Positions 40,464-49,770 of a stretch of 64,000 nt of DNA are shown piece after piece; positions within the stretch are counted from its first letter, which is position 1, and every line of letters begins with the position of its first letter. The notes below the pieces were generated by a model. The model was not told where the DNA came from and did no database searches. It was given only the letters and a program-made list of their open reading frames with translations. Origin of the DNA: Bacteroides sp. 519 (GTDB taxonomy: Bacteria > Bacteroidota > Bacteroidia > Bacteroidales > Bacteroidaceae); NCBI RefSeq assembly GCF_010500955.1, contig NZ_QVMJ01000015.1, forward strand, positions 21,559-85,558, written 5' to 3'. Made by a program: the position numbers and the translations under genes.

Positions 40464-41507
40464 TTAGCGTGAAACACGACCAGAACCATCACCTTTCATT
40501 AAGTTTTCTACCTCGGCAACAGTTACCAGGTTAAAGTCACCATAGATTGTATGTTTCAAACACGAAGCAGCTACAGCAAAATCCAATGCTTTTTGATCGT
40601 CACCCGGATAAGTTATTAATCCGTAGATTAAACCACCCATAAATGAGTCGCCACCACCTACACGGTCAACAATGTGAGTGATATCATAGCGCTGTGACAT
40701 TTTCAAAGAACCATCGGAATAAAGAACACCACCCCATGTGTTATGGTTGGCATTGATAGCACCACGTAAGGTTACAATCATTTTTTTGCAACGAGGGAAT
40801 TTTGCCATCATTTGTGTACAAACCGATTCGAACTCGGCTGCGTTCACTTCACCACCAGTAGCAGTAACATCAAACCCTTCGGGTTGAATGCCAAATACTT
40901 TTTCACAATCTTCTTCGTTACCCAGAATAACATCGCAACCTTCTACTAAAGCAGGCATTACTTCGGATGCGGTTTTGCCATACTTCCAAAGATTTTTACG
41001 ATAATTCAAATCACATGAAACGGTTACACCAAGTTCGTTAGCTATTTTAATAGCCTCCAAACATGCATCGGCTGCACCTTGAGACAATGCAGGAGTAATA
41101 CCTGTCCAATGAAACCAACTGGCATCTTTCAATACTTCGCGCCAGTTAATCATTCCTGGCTCAATGGTAGATATAGAAGAATGGGCGCGATCGTAAACTA
41201 CTTTAGAGGCTCTGGCTACTGCACCTGTTTCCAGGAAATAGATTCCAAGACGTTCGCCACCATAAATAATTTCATTTGTACCAACATTGTGCGAGCGTAA
41301 ATCCATAATGCACGATTGTGCAATATCGTTTTTAGGCAAACGGGTAACAAACTCAGTATCCAATCCGTAATTAGCCAATGATACGGCAACATTTGCTTCA
41401 CCACCACCAAAAGTAGCATTAAACTCTTTTGATTGCGAGAATCTTAAATAGCCCGGAGTTGCTAAACGCAACATAATCTCTCCAAAAGTAACAACTTTCT
41501 TTCCCAT
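40464..41507 (-). CDS. kdgK: 2-keto-3-deoxygluconate kinase (PfkB family)
   Basis: A 347-aa sugar kinase that phosphorylates KDG from pectin, alginate or glucuronate breakdown. PfkB signatures are [16 protein letters not shown] near the start and [16 protein letters not shown] near the end. First gene of the two-gene kdgK-eda transcript and divergent from the LacI gene at 41821. Confidence 0.9.
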   Translation of the reverse strand: MGKKVVTFGEIMLRLATPGYLRFSQSKEFNATFGGGEANVAVSLANYGLDTEFVTRLPKNDIAQSCIMDLRSHNVGTNEIIYGGERLGIYFLETGAVARASKVVYDRAHSSISTIEPGMINWREVLKDASWFHWTGITPALSQGAADACLEAIKIANELGVTVSCDLNYRKNLWKYGKTASEVMPALVEGCDVILGNEEDCEKVFGIQPEGFDVTATGGEVNAAEFESVCTQMMAKFPRCKKMIVTLRGAINANHNTWGGVLYSDGSLKMSQRYDITHIVDRVGGGDSFMGGLIYGLITYPGDDQKALDFAVAASCLKHTIYGDFNLVTVAEVENLMKGDGSGRVSR

Positions 41508-41553
41508 AATAATCTATTTATATTAATCTTTATTTCTTTGAAAAACGCTTCCG

Positions 41554-41565
41554 TGTGCGTGCACA
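41554..41565. promoter_or_regulatory. candidate operator of the LacI regulator
   Basis: TGTGCGTGCACA has perfect 5-bp arms around GT and overlaps the kdgK start region just downstream of its -7 box. This is where a LacI-type repressor would block transcription. Confidence 0.45.
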
Positions 41566-41571
41566 AAGATA
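41564..41571 (-). promoter_or_regulatory. kdgK promoter -7 box
   Basis: The minus strand reads TATCTTTG, fitting TAnnTTTG. About 55 bp upstream of the kdgK ATG. Confidence 0.55.
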
Positions 41572-41701
41572 GAATAAAATATATTAATAGCGAAACATTT
41601 TATGTTTTTAGTTTTTAGTTTTGATATGGAACAGTAAATTTACATTTGGAATTAGTAAATTTACACCGGAATGATAAAGAAATGATGTAAATGAGATTTC
41701 T

Positions 41702-41795
41702 GAACCGCAGAGTTACGCAGATTAACGCAGAGTTTTTTGTTATGATGTTACAGGAAAATTTAAAACTCCGCGTAACTCGCGTAACTCTGCGGCTC
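41702..41795. repeat. CGCAGAG-arm palindrome N
   Basis: The left arm AACCGCAGAGTTACGCAGA... and the right arm ...GCGTAACTCTGCGG are complementary over about 34 bp with a 25-nt loop. Same family as 26506-26597. Ends 25 bp before the LacI start. Confidence 0.85.
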
Positions 41796-41820
41796 AAACC
41801 CCTCAAAGTAATATAGGTAT

Positions 41821-42891
41821 ATGAATAAATTGCCCGAAAGAATAAGAATAAAAGATATAGCAAGATTGGCTGATGTATCAGTTGGAACTGTAGACCGTGT
41901 ATTGCATGGCCGGAGCGGAGTTTCGGAAGCTAGCCGTAAACGTGTGGAGGAAATTCTGAAACAACTGGATTATCATCCTAATATGTATGCAAGCGCTTTG
42001 GCATCAAATAAGAAATACTCTTTCTCTTGCTTCCTGCCCATACATTTAAAAGGTGAATACTGGACCGCTGTTGAAAAAGGCATCAATGAGGCCATCATTT
42101 CTTATTCTGATTTTAATATATCAGCTCAAATTACTTATTATGATCCGTATGATTATAATTCATTTGTGAAGGAAAGCAATCTTATTCTGGAAAAAGAACC
42201 GGATGGGGTTTTGTTTGCGCCAACGGTATTTCAATATACCAAAGAGTTTACTGATAAACTTACCGAGAAGAGTATACCTTTTATATATATAGACTCCTTA
42301 TTAAAAGATATTCCTCCATTGGCGTTCTATGGACAAAACTCGATTCAAAGCGGATACTTTGCCGCCCGTATGTTAATGATGCTGGCCGGACGGGATACGA
42401 AAGAGATTGTTGTTTTCAGAAAGATAAACGAGGGTATTGTAGGTTCAAACCAGCAGGAAAACCGTGAAATAGGATTCAGGCAGTATATGAAAGAGTATCA
42501 TCCCGAATGTAATATTCTGGAACTGAATCTTCATGCCAAGCAATCTAACGATGATAACAACATGCTTGATGCCTTTTTCGGTAATCATCCGGATGTATTG
42601 AACGGAATAACATTTACTTCTAAAGTTTATACTATTGGCGAATATCTTGAACTGAGAAACAAAAAACACTTCAACCTGATTGGTTACGACTTACTCGATC
42701 GTAATGTGTCGTGCCTCAAGAATAATAGTGTGTCATTTCTTATTGCCCAGCAACCAGAGGTACAAGGATTTAACGGTATTAAAACATTATGTGATTTCCT
42801 GATTTTCAAGAAAGAGATTATACCAGTAAATTACATGCCTATTGATTTGTTAAGTGCCGAGAATATAGATTACTACCTGAAACTTTATTAA
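41821..42891 (+). CDS. LacI family transcriptional regulator
   Basis: A 356-aa regulator. The N-terminal LacI helix-turn-helix has RIKDIARLADVSVGTVDRVLHGRSGVS, then a hinge and a periplasmic-binding-protein fold for an effector. Divergent from kdgK-eda, so it probably controls that operon in response to KDG or a uronate intermediate. Homologs beside such operons are often called KdgR. Confidence 0.88.
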   Translation: MNKLPERIRIKDIARLADVSVGTVDRVLHGRSGVSEASRKRVEEILKQLDYHPNMYASALASNKKYSFSCFLPIHLKGEYWTAVEKGINEAIISYSDFNISAQITYYDPYDYNSFVKESNLILEKEPDGVLFAPTVFQYTKEFTDKLTEKSIPFIYIDSLLKDIPPLAFYGQNSIQSGYFAARMLMMLAGRDTKEIVVFRKINEGIVGSNQQENREIGFRQYMKEYHPECNILELNLHAKQSNDDNNMLDAFFGNHPDVLNGITFTSKVYTIGEYLELRNKKHFNLIGYDLLDRNVSCLKNNSVSFLIAQQPEVQGFNGIKTLCDFLIFKKEIIPVNYMPIDLLSAENIDYYLKLY

Positions 42892-42902
42892 CCTGCACTC
42901 CT

Positions 42903-43826
42903 TCAGGAGTCTTTTATTATTTCTTCGTAATTACTAAGGCGGGTACATTTATGTATCCGTTTTTTGATTTTCCTGTCTACTTCCGGATATTCCCAGAATG
43001 TCTTTATCTTATTCAGACGCTGGGCATCGCCACCTTCTAACCGATTTTGGTAATGGTTAAATACATACTGATGCATCTGCATTAGTCTTTTCTTGAACTC
43101 AGTAGCAGAGAGCGGTTCTCCGTTTTTGTATTCAAGCGCCAAGGCAGGATTGGTTAACAAACCTCTGCCAATCATTATTCCCGAAAGTTTAGGGAAATGC
43201 TGGTGGATACTTGTAATATCTTCAATACTCTTAATGTCTCCATTGTAGATCAGAGGTTGGTTGCACTTCTCATAAAACAAACTAAAACCTTCCCGATCAA
43301 CCTCGCCTTTATACTGTTGAATTCCCAACCGTGGATGCATGGTGATATGTTTCAGAGGGATATCATTTAAAATCGGAAGGAGATTTAAACTCTCATCAGC
43401 CGAATGCAGGCCCAGTCTCATTTTTATGGAAAACCGTATGTCAGGAAATTGATGTATGGTGCAAAGCAAACTTTTCACTTCTTCCGGATAGGGCAATATG
43501 CCTGATCCTTTTTTCTTCTTTACAATCATAGGGAAAGGACAGCCCAGATTGATATCAATCTCCTGATATCCTTTATCGGCAAGGAGATTAATTATCCGTT
43601 CCATTTCATTGGCCCCGGCTGCAATTAACTGAGGTACAAGAAGAGGTACTTGATTGTTTTCAGGAGAAATATCTTTGATATCTTTGTTGCGAAATTCTCC
43701 CTTTTCAATTCTAACAAAGGGAGTATAATAATGATCTATACCACCGTAATAAAGACTATGAGCGTTACGGTAAGCCGCATCGGTATATCCTTGGAGAGGG
43801 GCAAAAGAAATTGGAAGGTTATTCAT
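42903..43826 (-). CDS. tRNA-dihydrouridine synthase (Dus family)
   Basis: A 307-aa flavin enzyme reducing uridines in the tRNA D loop. Has PLQGYTDAAYRNAH, the catalytic cysteine in INLGCPFPMIVKKKKGSGIL, the H-x-R context MHPRLGIQQYKG, and YNGDIKSIED. Start at ATG 43826. The frame overlaps the end of the upstream ATPase gene region. Confidence 0.9.
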   Translation of the reverse strand: MNNLPISFAPLQGYTDAAYRNAHSLYYGGIDHYYTPFVRIEKGEFRNKDIKDISPENNQVPLLVPQLIAAGANEMERIINLLADKGYQEIDINLGCPFPMIVKKKKGSGILPYPEEVKSLLCTIHQFPDIRFSIKMRLGLHSADESLNLLPILNDIPLKHITMHPRLGIQQYKGEVDREGFSLFYEKCNQPLIYNGDIKSIEDITSIHQHFPKLSGIMIGRGLLTNPALALEYKNGEPLSATEFKKRLMQMHQYVFNHYQNRLEGGDAQRLNKIKTFWEYPEVDRKIKKRIHKCTRLSNYEEIIKDS

Positions 43827-43831
43827 GGTTT

Positions 43832-45061
43832 TCAATTCATTTCCACTAAATATTGTCCGATATTACGTTTCTCTTTATCAAACTCTACTCCTATCTTAAC
43901 CAGTTTTCTTCCATCAACTAGCATCGGCCCGGGCTGTAGGAATTTCATGAATGCATACTTCACTTCATCATTGGGAAAACAGAGAGTATACATCTGGAAT
44001 TCCCGATCATAATCCTTAATCGTTAGATATCCGCTTTGATAAATCATTGGAATAGGGTTATTAGCTTCGGCCCGATATTCGGAAAAGGTAGCCTGTTCGG
44101 CTTCTACCCCATCTACAAGTAAACGAAGATCGTAGTTGGTTTCTTTGAGCAGATGGATAAGATAGGTCGGGGTGCCGGTGGAAAACCAGAAGTCTTTAAA
44201 TCGCTTCTGTTGTAATGCACTAAGCACACTGAAGGGATTAAAAATACCAGGTGTGTATTCTCCAAAATGATAACCGTCGTACTTGGCTGTCATCTTTTTC
44301 ACCGTTTCATCAAAAGTAAGACCATTTGCCTGACCTAGCTGCTCTATTTCAGGAGTGAAAACTTGCACAAGTTCTTCAGACGTTATTCCACAAACGGTAG
44401 CATAAGCCGGATCTAAACTGATATCATAGAGTTGATTAAGATCGCTGAATATACTCACATGGGCAAACTTGGTGACCCCCGTTAACAGTACAAAACGCAA
44501 ATAAGGGTCGGCACTTTTAAGTACTCCGTAAAAAGACTTCAATGTATTGCGATACTCTTCCAACAAAGGTTCGTTTAGCAAATTCTGAAGCATGGGCTTA
44601 TCATATTCGTCAATAAGCACCACAACATTCATTCCTGTTTGTTCTGAGGCACGACGAATAATACCAGCGAAACGAGTGGCGAGAGAATCTTCATTTTTAT
44701 TACTCCCATATAATTCTTCCCATTGTGCCAAAAAAGTATTAATCAAGCCAACAAGCCTCTCGGGCGAATCGTACTTCTCGGCATTCAAATCCAGATGCAG
44801 TACCGGATATTGCTTCCATTCGGTTTCAAGTTCTCCCAAGGCCAACCCTTCAAATAAGTCTTTACGACCTTCGAAGTATGATTTAATAGTACTTACCAGT
44901 AAACTCTTACCAAAACGACGAGGCCGGGAAAGGAAATAGGGAGTGGAAGTAGAAACAAGTTGCCACACCAAAGCAGTTTTGTCGGCATAAAGATAACCCT
45001 CTGTCCGTATTCTTTCAAAAGTTTGAATACCTATAGGTAGTAAACGAGTAGGCCTGTTCAT
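43832..45061 (-). CDS. AAA-ATPase-like / DUF1703 protein lacking the nuclease core
   Basis: A 409-aa protein of the PF09820 AAA-ATPase-like family common in Bacteroidales. P-loop SRPRRFGKSLL is near residue 50 and Walker B is VVVLIDEYDKPM. The usual C-terminal PD-(D/E)XK (DUF1703) domain appears deleted. After FPNDEVKYAFMKFL the chain jumps to GRKLVKIGVEFDKEKRNIG, which in full-length members follows the nuclease. The normal length is about 520 aa. Precedes dus. Confidence 0.82.
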   Translation of the reverse strand: MNRPTRLLPIGIQTFERIRTEGYLYADKTALVWQLVSTSTPYFLSRPRRFGKSLLVSTIKSYFEGRKDLFEGLALGELETEWKQYPVLHLDLNAEKYDSPERLVGLINTFLAQWEELYGSNKNEDSLATRFAGIIRRASEQTGMNVVVLIDEYDKPMLQNLLNEPLLEEYRNTLKSFYGVLKSADPYLRFVLLTGVTKFAHVSIFSDLNQLYDISLDPAYATVCGITSEELVQVFTPEIEQLGQANGLTFDETVKKMTAKYDGYHFGEYTPGIFNPFSVLSALQQKRFKDFWFSTGTPTYLIHLLKETNYDLRLLVDGVEAEQATFSEYRAEANNPIPMIYQSGYLTIKDYDREFQMYTLCFPNDEVKYAFMKFLQPGPMLVDGRKLVKIGVEFDKEKRNIGQYLVEMN

Positions 45062-45141
45062 ATCCGTGGAATATTTAGTTATATTACAAACATAGATAAA
45101 AATCTTTGATTTATATATCAGTTTGATGAAAAAAATAATAG

Positions 45142-45205
45142 AACGAGAGACACAAAGACACAGAGTTTTTAATATCTCTGTGACTCTGTGTCTCTGTGTT
45201 CTATT
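45142..45205. repeat. octad-arm hairpin (ACACAGAG type)
   Basis: Left arm GAGAGACACAAAGACACAGAG and right arm CTCTGTGACTCTGTGTCTCT lie around a short AT loop. Sits between the pgi stop and the ATPase gene start, both on the minus strand. Same family as 14658-14714. Confidence 0.8.
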
Positions 45206-45231
45206 AGTTTATAGAAGATTGTATTTGTGAA

Positions 45232-46569
45232 TTACAATCTCGCCTGTATCGCTTTCGATTCTTCTTCGTAACCAGGCTTATTCAAAAGTGCAAACATATT
45301 CTTTTTGTACGCTTCCACTCCCGGCTGATCGAATGGGTTAACACCCAGTACATATCCGCTGATGCCACAACCAATTTCGAAGAAATAAAGCAACTCACCA
45401 ATGCTATATTCGTTCAATGCAGGAATTGTGATACGGATGTTAGGAACACCACCATCAACGTGAGCAATCTGTGTACCAAGTTCGGCCATTTTATTAACTT
45501 CGTCTACACGCTTGCCGGCGAGGAAGTTCAAACCGTCGAGATTAGCTTCGTCCGAAGGAACTTGCAGGTTGAAGTTTGTTTTCTCAACAGAGATAACTGT
45601 TTCAAAGATAGTACGTTCGCCTTCCTGAATCCATTGTCCCATAGAGTGAAGATCGGTAGAGAAGTCTACAGCAGCAGGGAAAATACCTTTGTTTTCTTTT
45701 CCTTCCGATTCACCGTAAAGCTGTTTCCACCATTCACTAACAAAGTGCAATTTAGGGTTATAGTTTACAAGGATTTCTATTTTCTTTCCGTTCTTGTATA
45801 GTTCGTTGCGGGTTGCAGCATAAATAGCGGCAGGGTTATCAGCAAAAGGAGCATCTACTCCACATGCTTTCTCCATATCGGTTGCACCTGCAATAAGTTG
45901 CTCAATATCGAATCCGGCAACAGCAATAGGAAGCAAACCAACGGGAGTAAGAACAGAAAAACGTCCGCCAACATTATCGGGGATAATGTACGATTTGTAC
46001 CCTTCCTGATCGGCAGTGATGCGGGCAGCACCTTTCTTGGCATCGGTAATAGCTACGATAACTTTCTTAGCCAGTTCTTTGCCTCTTTGCTCTTCGCACT
46101 GTTTCTTCAACAAACGGAAGGCAAGAGCAGTTTCGGTTGTAGTTCCCGATTTTGATATATTGATTACACCAAATTTCTTTCCGTTCAGGAATTCGGTAAG
46201 TTCATACAAATAATCTTCGCCAATGTTATGACCGGCATAAATAATAACCGGATTCTTTTTGTTTTCCTGCAACCAGGTGAAACTGTTCGACAAAGCTTCG
46301 ATTACCGCACGTGCACCAAGGTAGCTACCTCCAATACCTGCTACTACCACATAGTCGCAGTTGTTTCTTAACACCTCAGCTGTTTGTTTAATATCTGTCA
46401 GAAATTCTTTGGTAATTGATGAAGGTAAATGCAACCATCCCAAAAAATCGTTTCCTTTACCTGTGCCATTTTCCAGTGCTTCGCGAGCAGCTTTTATTAC
46501 AGGCTCATAAGCCATAACTTTCTCTTTGGAAACGAATCCAAGAGTTTTTTCAATGTTCAGTGTTATCAT
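45232..46569 (-). CDS. pgi: glucose-6-phosphate isomerase
   Basis: A 445-aa glycolytic isomerase. Signatures are [32 protein letters not shown] and [14 protein letters not shown]. The ATG at 46569 (MITLNIEKT) is chosen. The frame is open further upstream only because it reads through the GAGTTTT repeat of element G and is not real protein. Confidence 0.95.
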   Translation of the reverse strand: MITLNIEKTLGFVSKEKVMAYEPVIKAAREALENGTGKGNDFLGWLHLPSSITKEFLTDIKQTAEVLRNNCDYVVVAGIGGSYLGARAVIEALSNSFTWLQENKKNPVIIYAGHNIGEDYLYELTEFLNGKKFGVINISKSGTTTETALAFRLLKKQCEEQRGKELAKKVIVAITDAKKGAARITADQEGYKSYIIPDNVGGRFSVLTPVGLLPIAVAGFDIEQLIAGATDMEKACGVDAPFADNPAAIYAATRNELYKNGKKIEILVNYNPKLHFVSEWWKQLYGESEGKENKGIFPAAVDFSTDLHSMGQWIQEGERTIFETVISVEKTNFNLQVPSDEANLDGLNFLAGKRVDEVNKMAELGTQIAHVDGGVPNIRITIPALNEYSIGELLYFFEIGCGISGYVLGVNPFDQPGVEAYKKNMFALLNKPGYEEESKAIQARL

Positions 46570-46573
46570 ACTT

Positions 46574-46685
46574 TTTGAGTTTTGAGTTTTGAGTAATGAG
46601 TTTTGAGTAATAAGTTTTGAGTAATGAGTTGTACATACCATGCGGCATCGAAACTCCAAACTCATAACTCACAACTCATAACTCT
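46574..46685. repeat. heptad-arm palindromic element G (core plus)
   Basis: GAGTTTT/GAGTAAT heptads (46574-46631) and complementary ACTCATA/ACTCACA units (46651-46685) surround the core TACCATGCGGCATCGAAA (46636-46653). It ends 4 bp before the pgi start and lies 2 bp after the gpsA stop on the minus strand. Confidence 0.92.
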
Positions 46686-46687
46686 TA

Positions 46688-47683
46688 TTATCTAAATGAA
46701 TCTGTTAATAATTTAATCTCAATCATCGGTGAGATTTTTTCATAGAGAATGTTGTAAACAGCATCGAGGATGGGCATGTTAACATGATGATGCTTGTTGA
46801 TTTCTTTAATACATTTGGTGCCGAAATACCCTTCGGCAATCATTTCCATTTCAATCTGGGCACTTTTAACCGAATATCCACGGCCTATCATGGTTCCGAA
46901 TGTACGGTTACGGCTGAAGTTAGAGTAACCTGTAACCAACAAGTCGCCCAGATAAGCCGAATCGTTTATATTTCTGTTTATAGGATAAACTGTGTCCAGA
47001 AAACGGTTCATCTCTTGAATCGCATTCGACATTAAAACGGCTTGGAAATTATCGCCATACTTAAGCCCACTGCAAATACCGGCTGCTATTGAATAAACGT
47101 TCTTCAAAACAGAACCGTACTCAATACCGGTAACATCATCGCTAATAGAAGTTTTGATATATCCACTACTCAGATTGCGTGCCATTGCCCTTGCTTTATC
47201 TTTATCCGGACAGGCCACTGTGATGTAGGAGAGGCGCTCCAAGGCTACTTCTTCGGCATGGCAAGGACCAGCCAGAACAGCAATGTTTTCGAGCGGTACT
47301 CCGTACACTTTATGAAAGTAGTCGGAAACAATCAGGTTTTCATCAGGTACAATACCTTTAATAGCTGTAATGATGAATTTATCTTTGAGCTTTAATTTAA
47401 GTTTTTTTAGGTGCGATTTCAGATAAGGAGAGGGGGTAGCAAAGATCAGTGTATCTGATTCACGGACAATATCGTTGATGTTCGAACTGAAATTGATTCG
47501 CTTTACATCAAACTTTACCCCGGTAAGGTAAGAAGGGTTATGACCCATCCGCTTGAATTCGGTTATACGGTCATCCCTTCGGATATACCAGTTTATCGAT
47601 ACATCATTCCCCATAACCATTTTGGCTATAGCAGTGGCCCAGCTTCCTCCACCCATGATTGCTATCTTTCCCGGTACTTTCAT
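46688..47683 (-). CDS. gpsA: glycerol-3-phosphate dehydrogenase [NAD(P)+]
   Basis: A 331-aa enzyme that makes glycerol 3-phosphate from dihydroxyacetone phosphate for phospholipids. Nucleotide fold [12 protein letters not shown] is at 11-22, then [10 protein letters not shown], and catalytic-region [13 protein letters not shown]. Follows lysS by 16 bp on the minus strand. Ends at element G. Confidence 0.93.
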   Translation of the reverse strand: MKVPGKIAIMGGGSWATAIAKMVMGNDVSINWYIRRDDRITEFKRMGHNPSYLTGVKFDVKRINFSSNINDIVRESDTLIFATPSPYLKSHLKKLKLKLKDKFIITAIKGIVPDENLIVSDYFHKVYGVPLENIAVLAGPCHAEEVALERLSYITVACPDKDKARAMARNLSSGYIKTSISDDVTGIEYGSVLKNVYSIAAGICSGLKYGDNFQAVLMSNAIQEMNRFLDTVYPINRNINDSAYLGDLLVTGYSNFSRNRTFGTMIGRGYSVKSAQIEMEMIAEGYFGTKCIKEINKHHHVNMPILDAVYNILYEKISPMIEIKLLTDSFR

Positions 47684-47699
47684 TATTTACGGAATTTGG

Positions 47700-49430
47700 T
47701 TACGAATTTAGTTTCTCCACCCATCCGGTAACATCATTTACAGACAAACTGTTCAATTCCAGCTTATATTTTTTGTTTATGCCCGAAATGTCCTGATGTA
47801 GTTTTTGTGGATTCACATCTTTCATATCTTCCACCAAATTGTATCCTGCTTTTTGTATAGCAGGCACCCATTCTTCGGGAACTCCTATTTCGGTGTATTT
47901 AGCAACAGAATCTTTTTTTACTGTTTTTTCCGGACGCATCTGTGGGAAGAACAATACTTCCTGTATGGCTGTTTGTCCGGTCATAAGCATTGTTAACCTA
48001 TCCATACCAATACCCATTCCCGATGTTGGAGGCATACCATATTCGAGCGAACGCACAAAGTCCATATCAATAAACATGGCTTCATCGTCACCTTTTTCGC
48101 TTAACCGCATCTGATCCTGAAAGCGTTCCAACTGATCAATAGGGTCGTTCAACTCCGAGTATGCGTTGCACAACTCTTTTCCGTTTACCATCAGCTCGAA
48201 GCGTTCTGTTAATTCAGGGTTGCTGCGGTGCCGTTTTGTTAGCGGCGACATCTCTATCGGATAATCGGTGATAAAGGTTGGCTGTATGTAGTTTCCTTCG
48301 CAGAATTCTCCAAATATTTCGTCAATGAGTTTTCCTTTTCCCATTGTTTCATCTACTTCCATATTTAGCTTTCCGCAAATCTCGCGTATTTCGTCTTCTG
48401 TTTTGCCTGTAAGATCATATCCTGTAAATTCCTTGATAGAATCCAGCATTGTTACCCGTTTGTATGGTGCTTTAAAGTTAATGAGGTTGTCGCCCACTTT
48501 AACTTCGGTTGTACCATTTACATCCTGGCATATCTTTTCAAGCATCTTTTCGGTATGTGCCATCATCCAGTTGTAGTCTTTATAGGCCACATAAATCTCC
48601 ATACAGGTAAACTCCGGATTGTGGGTACGGTCCATACCTTCGTTACGGAAGTTTTTAGAGAATTCGTATACTCCTTCAAAACCACCTACAATTAATCTTT
48701 TAAGATATAATTCGTTTGCAATACGAAGATACAAAGGTATATCCAATGCATTATGATGTGTTATAAACGGCCTTGCAGCAGCACCACCCGGTATAGATTG
48801 CAGCACCGGAGTTTCTACTTCGATATATCCCTGTGTGTTGAAGTACTCACGCATAGAGTTATATATCTTGGTACGCTTGATAAACAAATCTTTTATTCCA
48901 TCGTTCACCACAAGATCAACATAACGCTGACGATAGCGCAGTTCGGGATCTTCGAAAGAGTCGTAAGCAACTCCATCCTTATATTTTACGATAGGAAGTG
49001 GTTTTATTGATTTGGCAAGTATGGTAAGTTTATCGGCATGAACACTGATTTCGCCCATTTGTGTGCGGAATACGGTTCCTTCAATACCAATAAAGTCGCC
49101 CAGGTCGAGCAGACGTTTGAATACTACATTATAAAGGTCTTTGTTATCGTCCGGGCAAATATCATCCCGGGTAATATATACCTGAATACGTCCTTTTGAA
49201 TCTTGTAATTCTACAAATGATGCTTTTCCCATTACCCGGCGACTCATCATTCGTCCGGCTATTGATACCTTGCGAGGTTCGGCGTCGTCTTTGAATTCTT
49301 CCTTTATATCAGTTGAGAAAGCGTTTGTTACATATTCTGCAGCGGGATATGGTTCAATACCCATCTGGCGAAGTTCATTCATACTGTTGCGTCGAATGAT
49401 TTCTTGCTCACTTAATTCTAATATATTCAT
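47700..49430 (-). CDS. lysS: lysyl-tRNA synthetase (class II)
   Basis: A 576-aa class II synthetase. The N-terminal OB-fold anticodon domain (AGRMMSRRVMGKASFVELQD) is followed by motif 2 (FRNEGMDRTHNPEFT) and motif 3 (GMGIGMDRLTMLMTG). The C-terminal extension of about 60 residues is common in Bacteroidetes LysS. Confidence 0.96.
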   Translation of the reverse strand: MNILELSEQEIIRRNSMNELRQMGIEPYPAAEYVTNAFSTDIKEEFKDDAEPRKVSIAGRMMSRRVMGKASFVELQDSKGRIQVYITRDDICPDDNKDLYNVVFKRLLDLGDFIGIEGTVFRTQMGEISVHADKLTILAKSIKPLPIVKYKDGVAYDSFEDPELRYRQRYVDLVVNDGIKDLFIKRTKIYNSMREYFNTQGYIEVETPVLQSIPGGAAARPFITHHNALDIPLYLRIANELYLKRLIVGGFEGVYEFSKNFRNEGMDRTHNPEFTCMEIYVAYKDYNWMMAHTEKMLEKICQDVNGTTEVKVGDNLINFKAPYKRVTMLDSIKEFTGYDLTGKTEDEIREICGKLNMEVDETMGKGKLIDEIFGEFCEGNYIQPTFITDYPIEMSPLTKRHRSNPELTERFELMVNGKELCNAYSELNDPIDQLERFQDQMRLSEKGDDEAMFIDMDFVRSLEYGMPPTSGMGIGMDRLTMLMTGQTAIQEVLFFPQMRPEKTVKKDSVAKYTEIGVPEEWVPAIQKAGYNLVEDMKDVNPQKLHQDISGINKKYKLELNSLSVNDVTGWVEKLNS

Positions 49431-49435
49431 ATTTG

Positions 49436-49520
49436 AGATTTTGAGTTTTTAAGTTTTTTGAGACTTTAAGTTGTTATTGGCATAGCCTAAAACTTAAAAA
49501 CAGATAGGCTCAAAAACTTA
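49436..49520. repeat. imperfect palindrome (TTTTTAAGTTTTTTGAG type)
   Basis: TTTTGAGTTTTTAAGTTTTTTGAG-like units face complementary CTCAAAAACTTAAA and CTAAAACTTAAAAAC across an 18-nt centre containing TTGGCATAG. Arm units resemble the GAGTTTT heptads, but the consensus core is absent. Confidence 0.6.
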
Positions 49521-49567
49521 AATTTGTGGCAAAAGTACGAAACATTTCCAATATTCGTGCAATTAAT

Positions 49568-49601
49568 AGTTGAAAGTTGAGAGTTGAGAGTTGAAAGTTA
49601 C
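49568..49601. repeat. single GAGAGTT-type heptad arm
   Basis: About four units of GTTGAAA/GTTGAGA with 7-bp spacing. No opposite arm is nearby. Confidence 0.55.
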
Positions 49602-49631
49602 GGTTTTGTTTTTTGTCAGAACATTATTTGT

Positions 49632-49639
49632 TAACTTTG
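49632..49639 (+). promoter_or_regulatory. MATE gene promoter -7 box
   Basis: TAACTTTG followed by C fits TAnnTTTG. TTTG motifs 16 and 23 bp upstream could be the -33 box. It lies upstream of element H, so element H would be in the 5' leader. Confidence 0.55.
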
Positions 49640-49652
49640 CACACTTTTTTTA

Positions 49653-49756
49653 TAGTAGTTAGTAGCTAGTAGTTAGTAGCTAGTAGCGATGCCGCATGGA
49701 TTCTTACTACTTACTACTGGCTACTAACTACTAGCTACTAACTACTAGCTACTACT
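49653..49756. repeat. heptad-arm palindromic element H (core minus)
   Basis: TAGTAGTTAGTAGC heptads (49653-49686) and CTACTAACTACTAGC units (49706-49756) flank the core, which on the minus strand reads CCATGCGGCATCGC (about 49687-49700). It lies in the 5' leader of the MATE gene rather than after a stop codon. Confidence 0.9.
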
Positions 49757-49770
49757 TAAAAACCAAACTT

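Larger units (their letters stand above)
41508..41820. other. divergent regulatory region kdgK / LacI gene
   Basis: Contains the kdgK promoter (minus-strand -7 box TATCTTTG at 41564-41571), an inverted repeat TGTGC-GT-GCACA (41554-41565) overlapping it, and a CGCAGAG palindrome at 41702-41795 just before the regulator gene. Confidence 0.65.
49431..49770. other. lysS-MATE intergenic region with three repeat structures
   Basis: Holds a 49436-49520 inverted repeat, a lone GAGAGTT-type arm at 49568-49601, the MATE promoter at 49632-49639 and palindromic element H at 49653-49756. No gene. Confidence 0.75.

Noticed and set aside
46570..46665. N-terminal extension of Pgi by 32 residues
   Set aside because: The extra residues are translated repeat sequence of element G ([15 protein letters not shown]). 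The family start fits ATG 46569.
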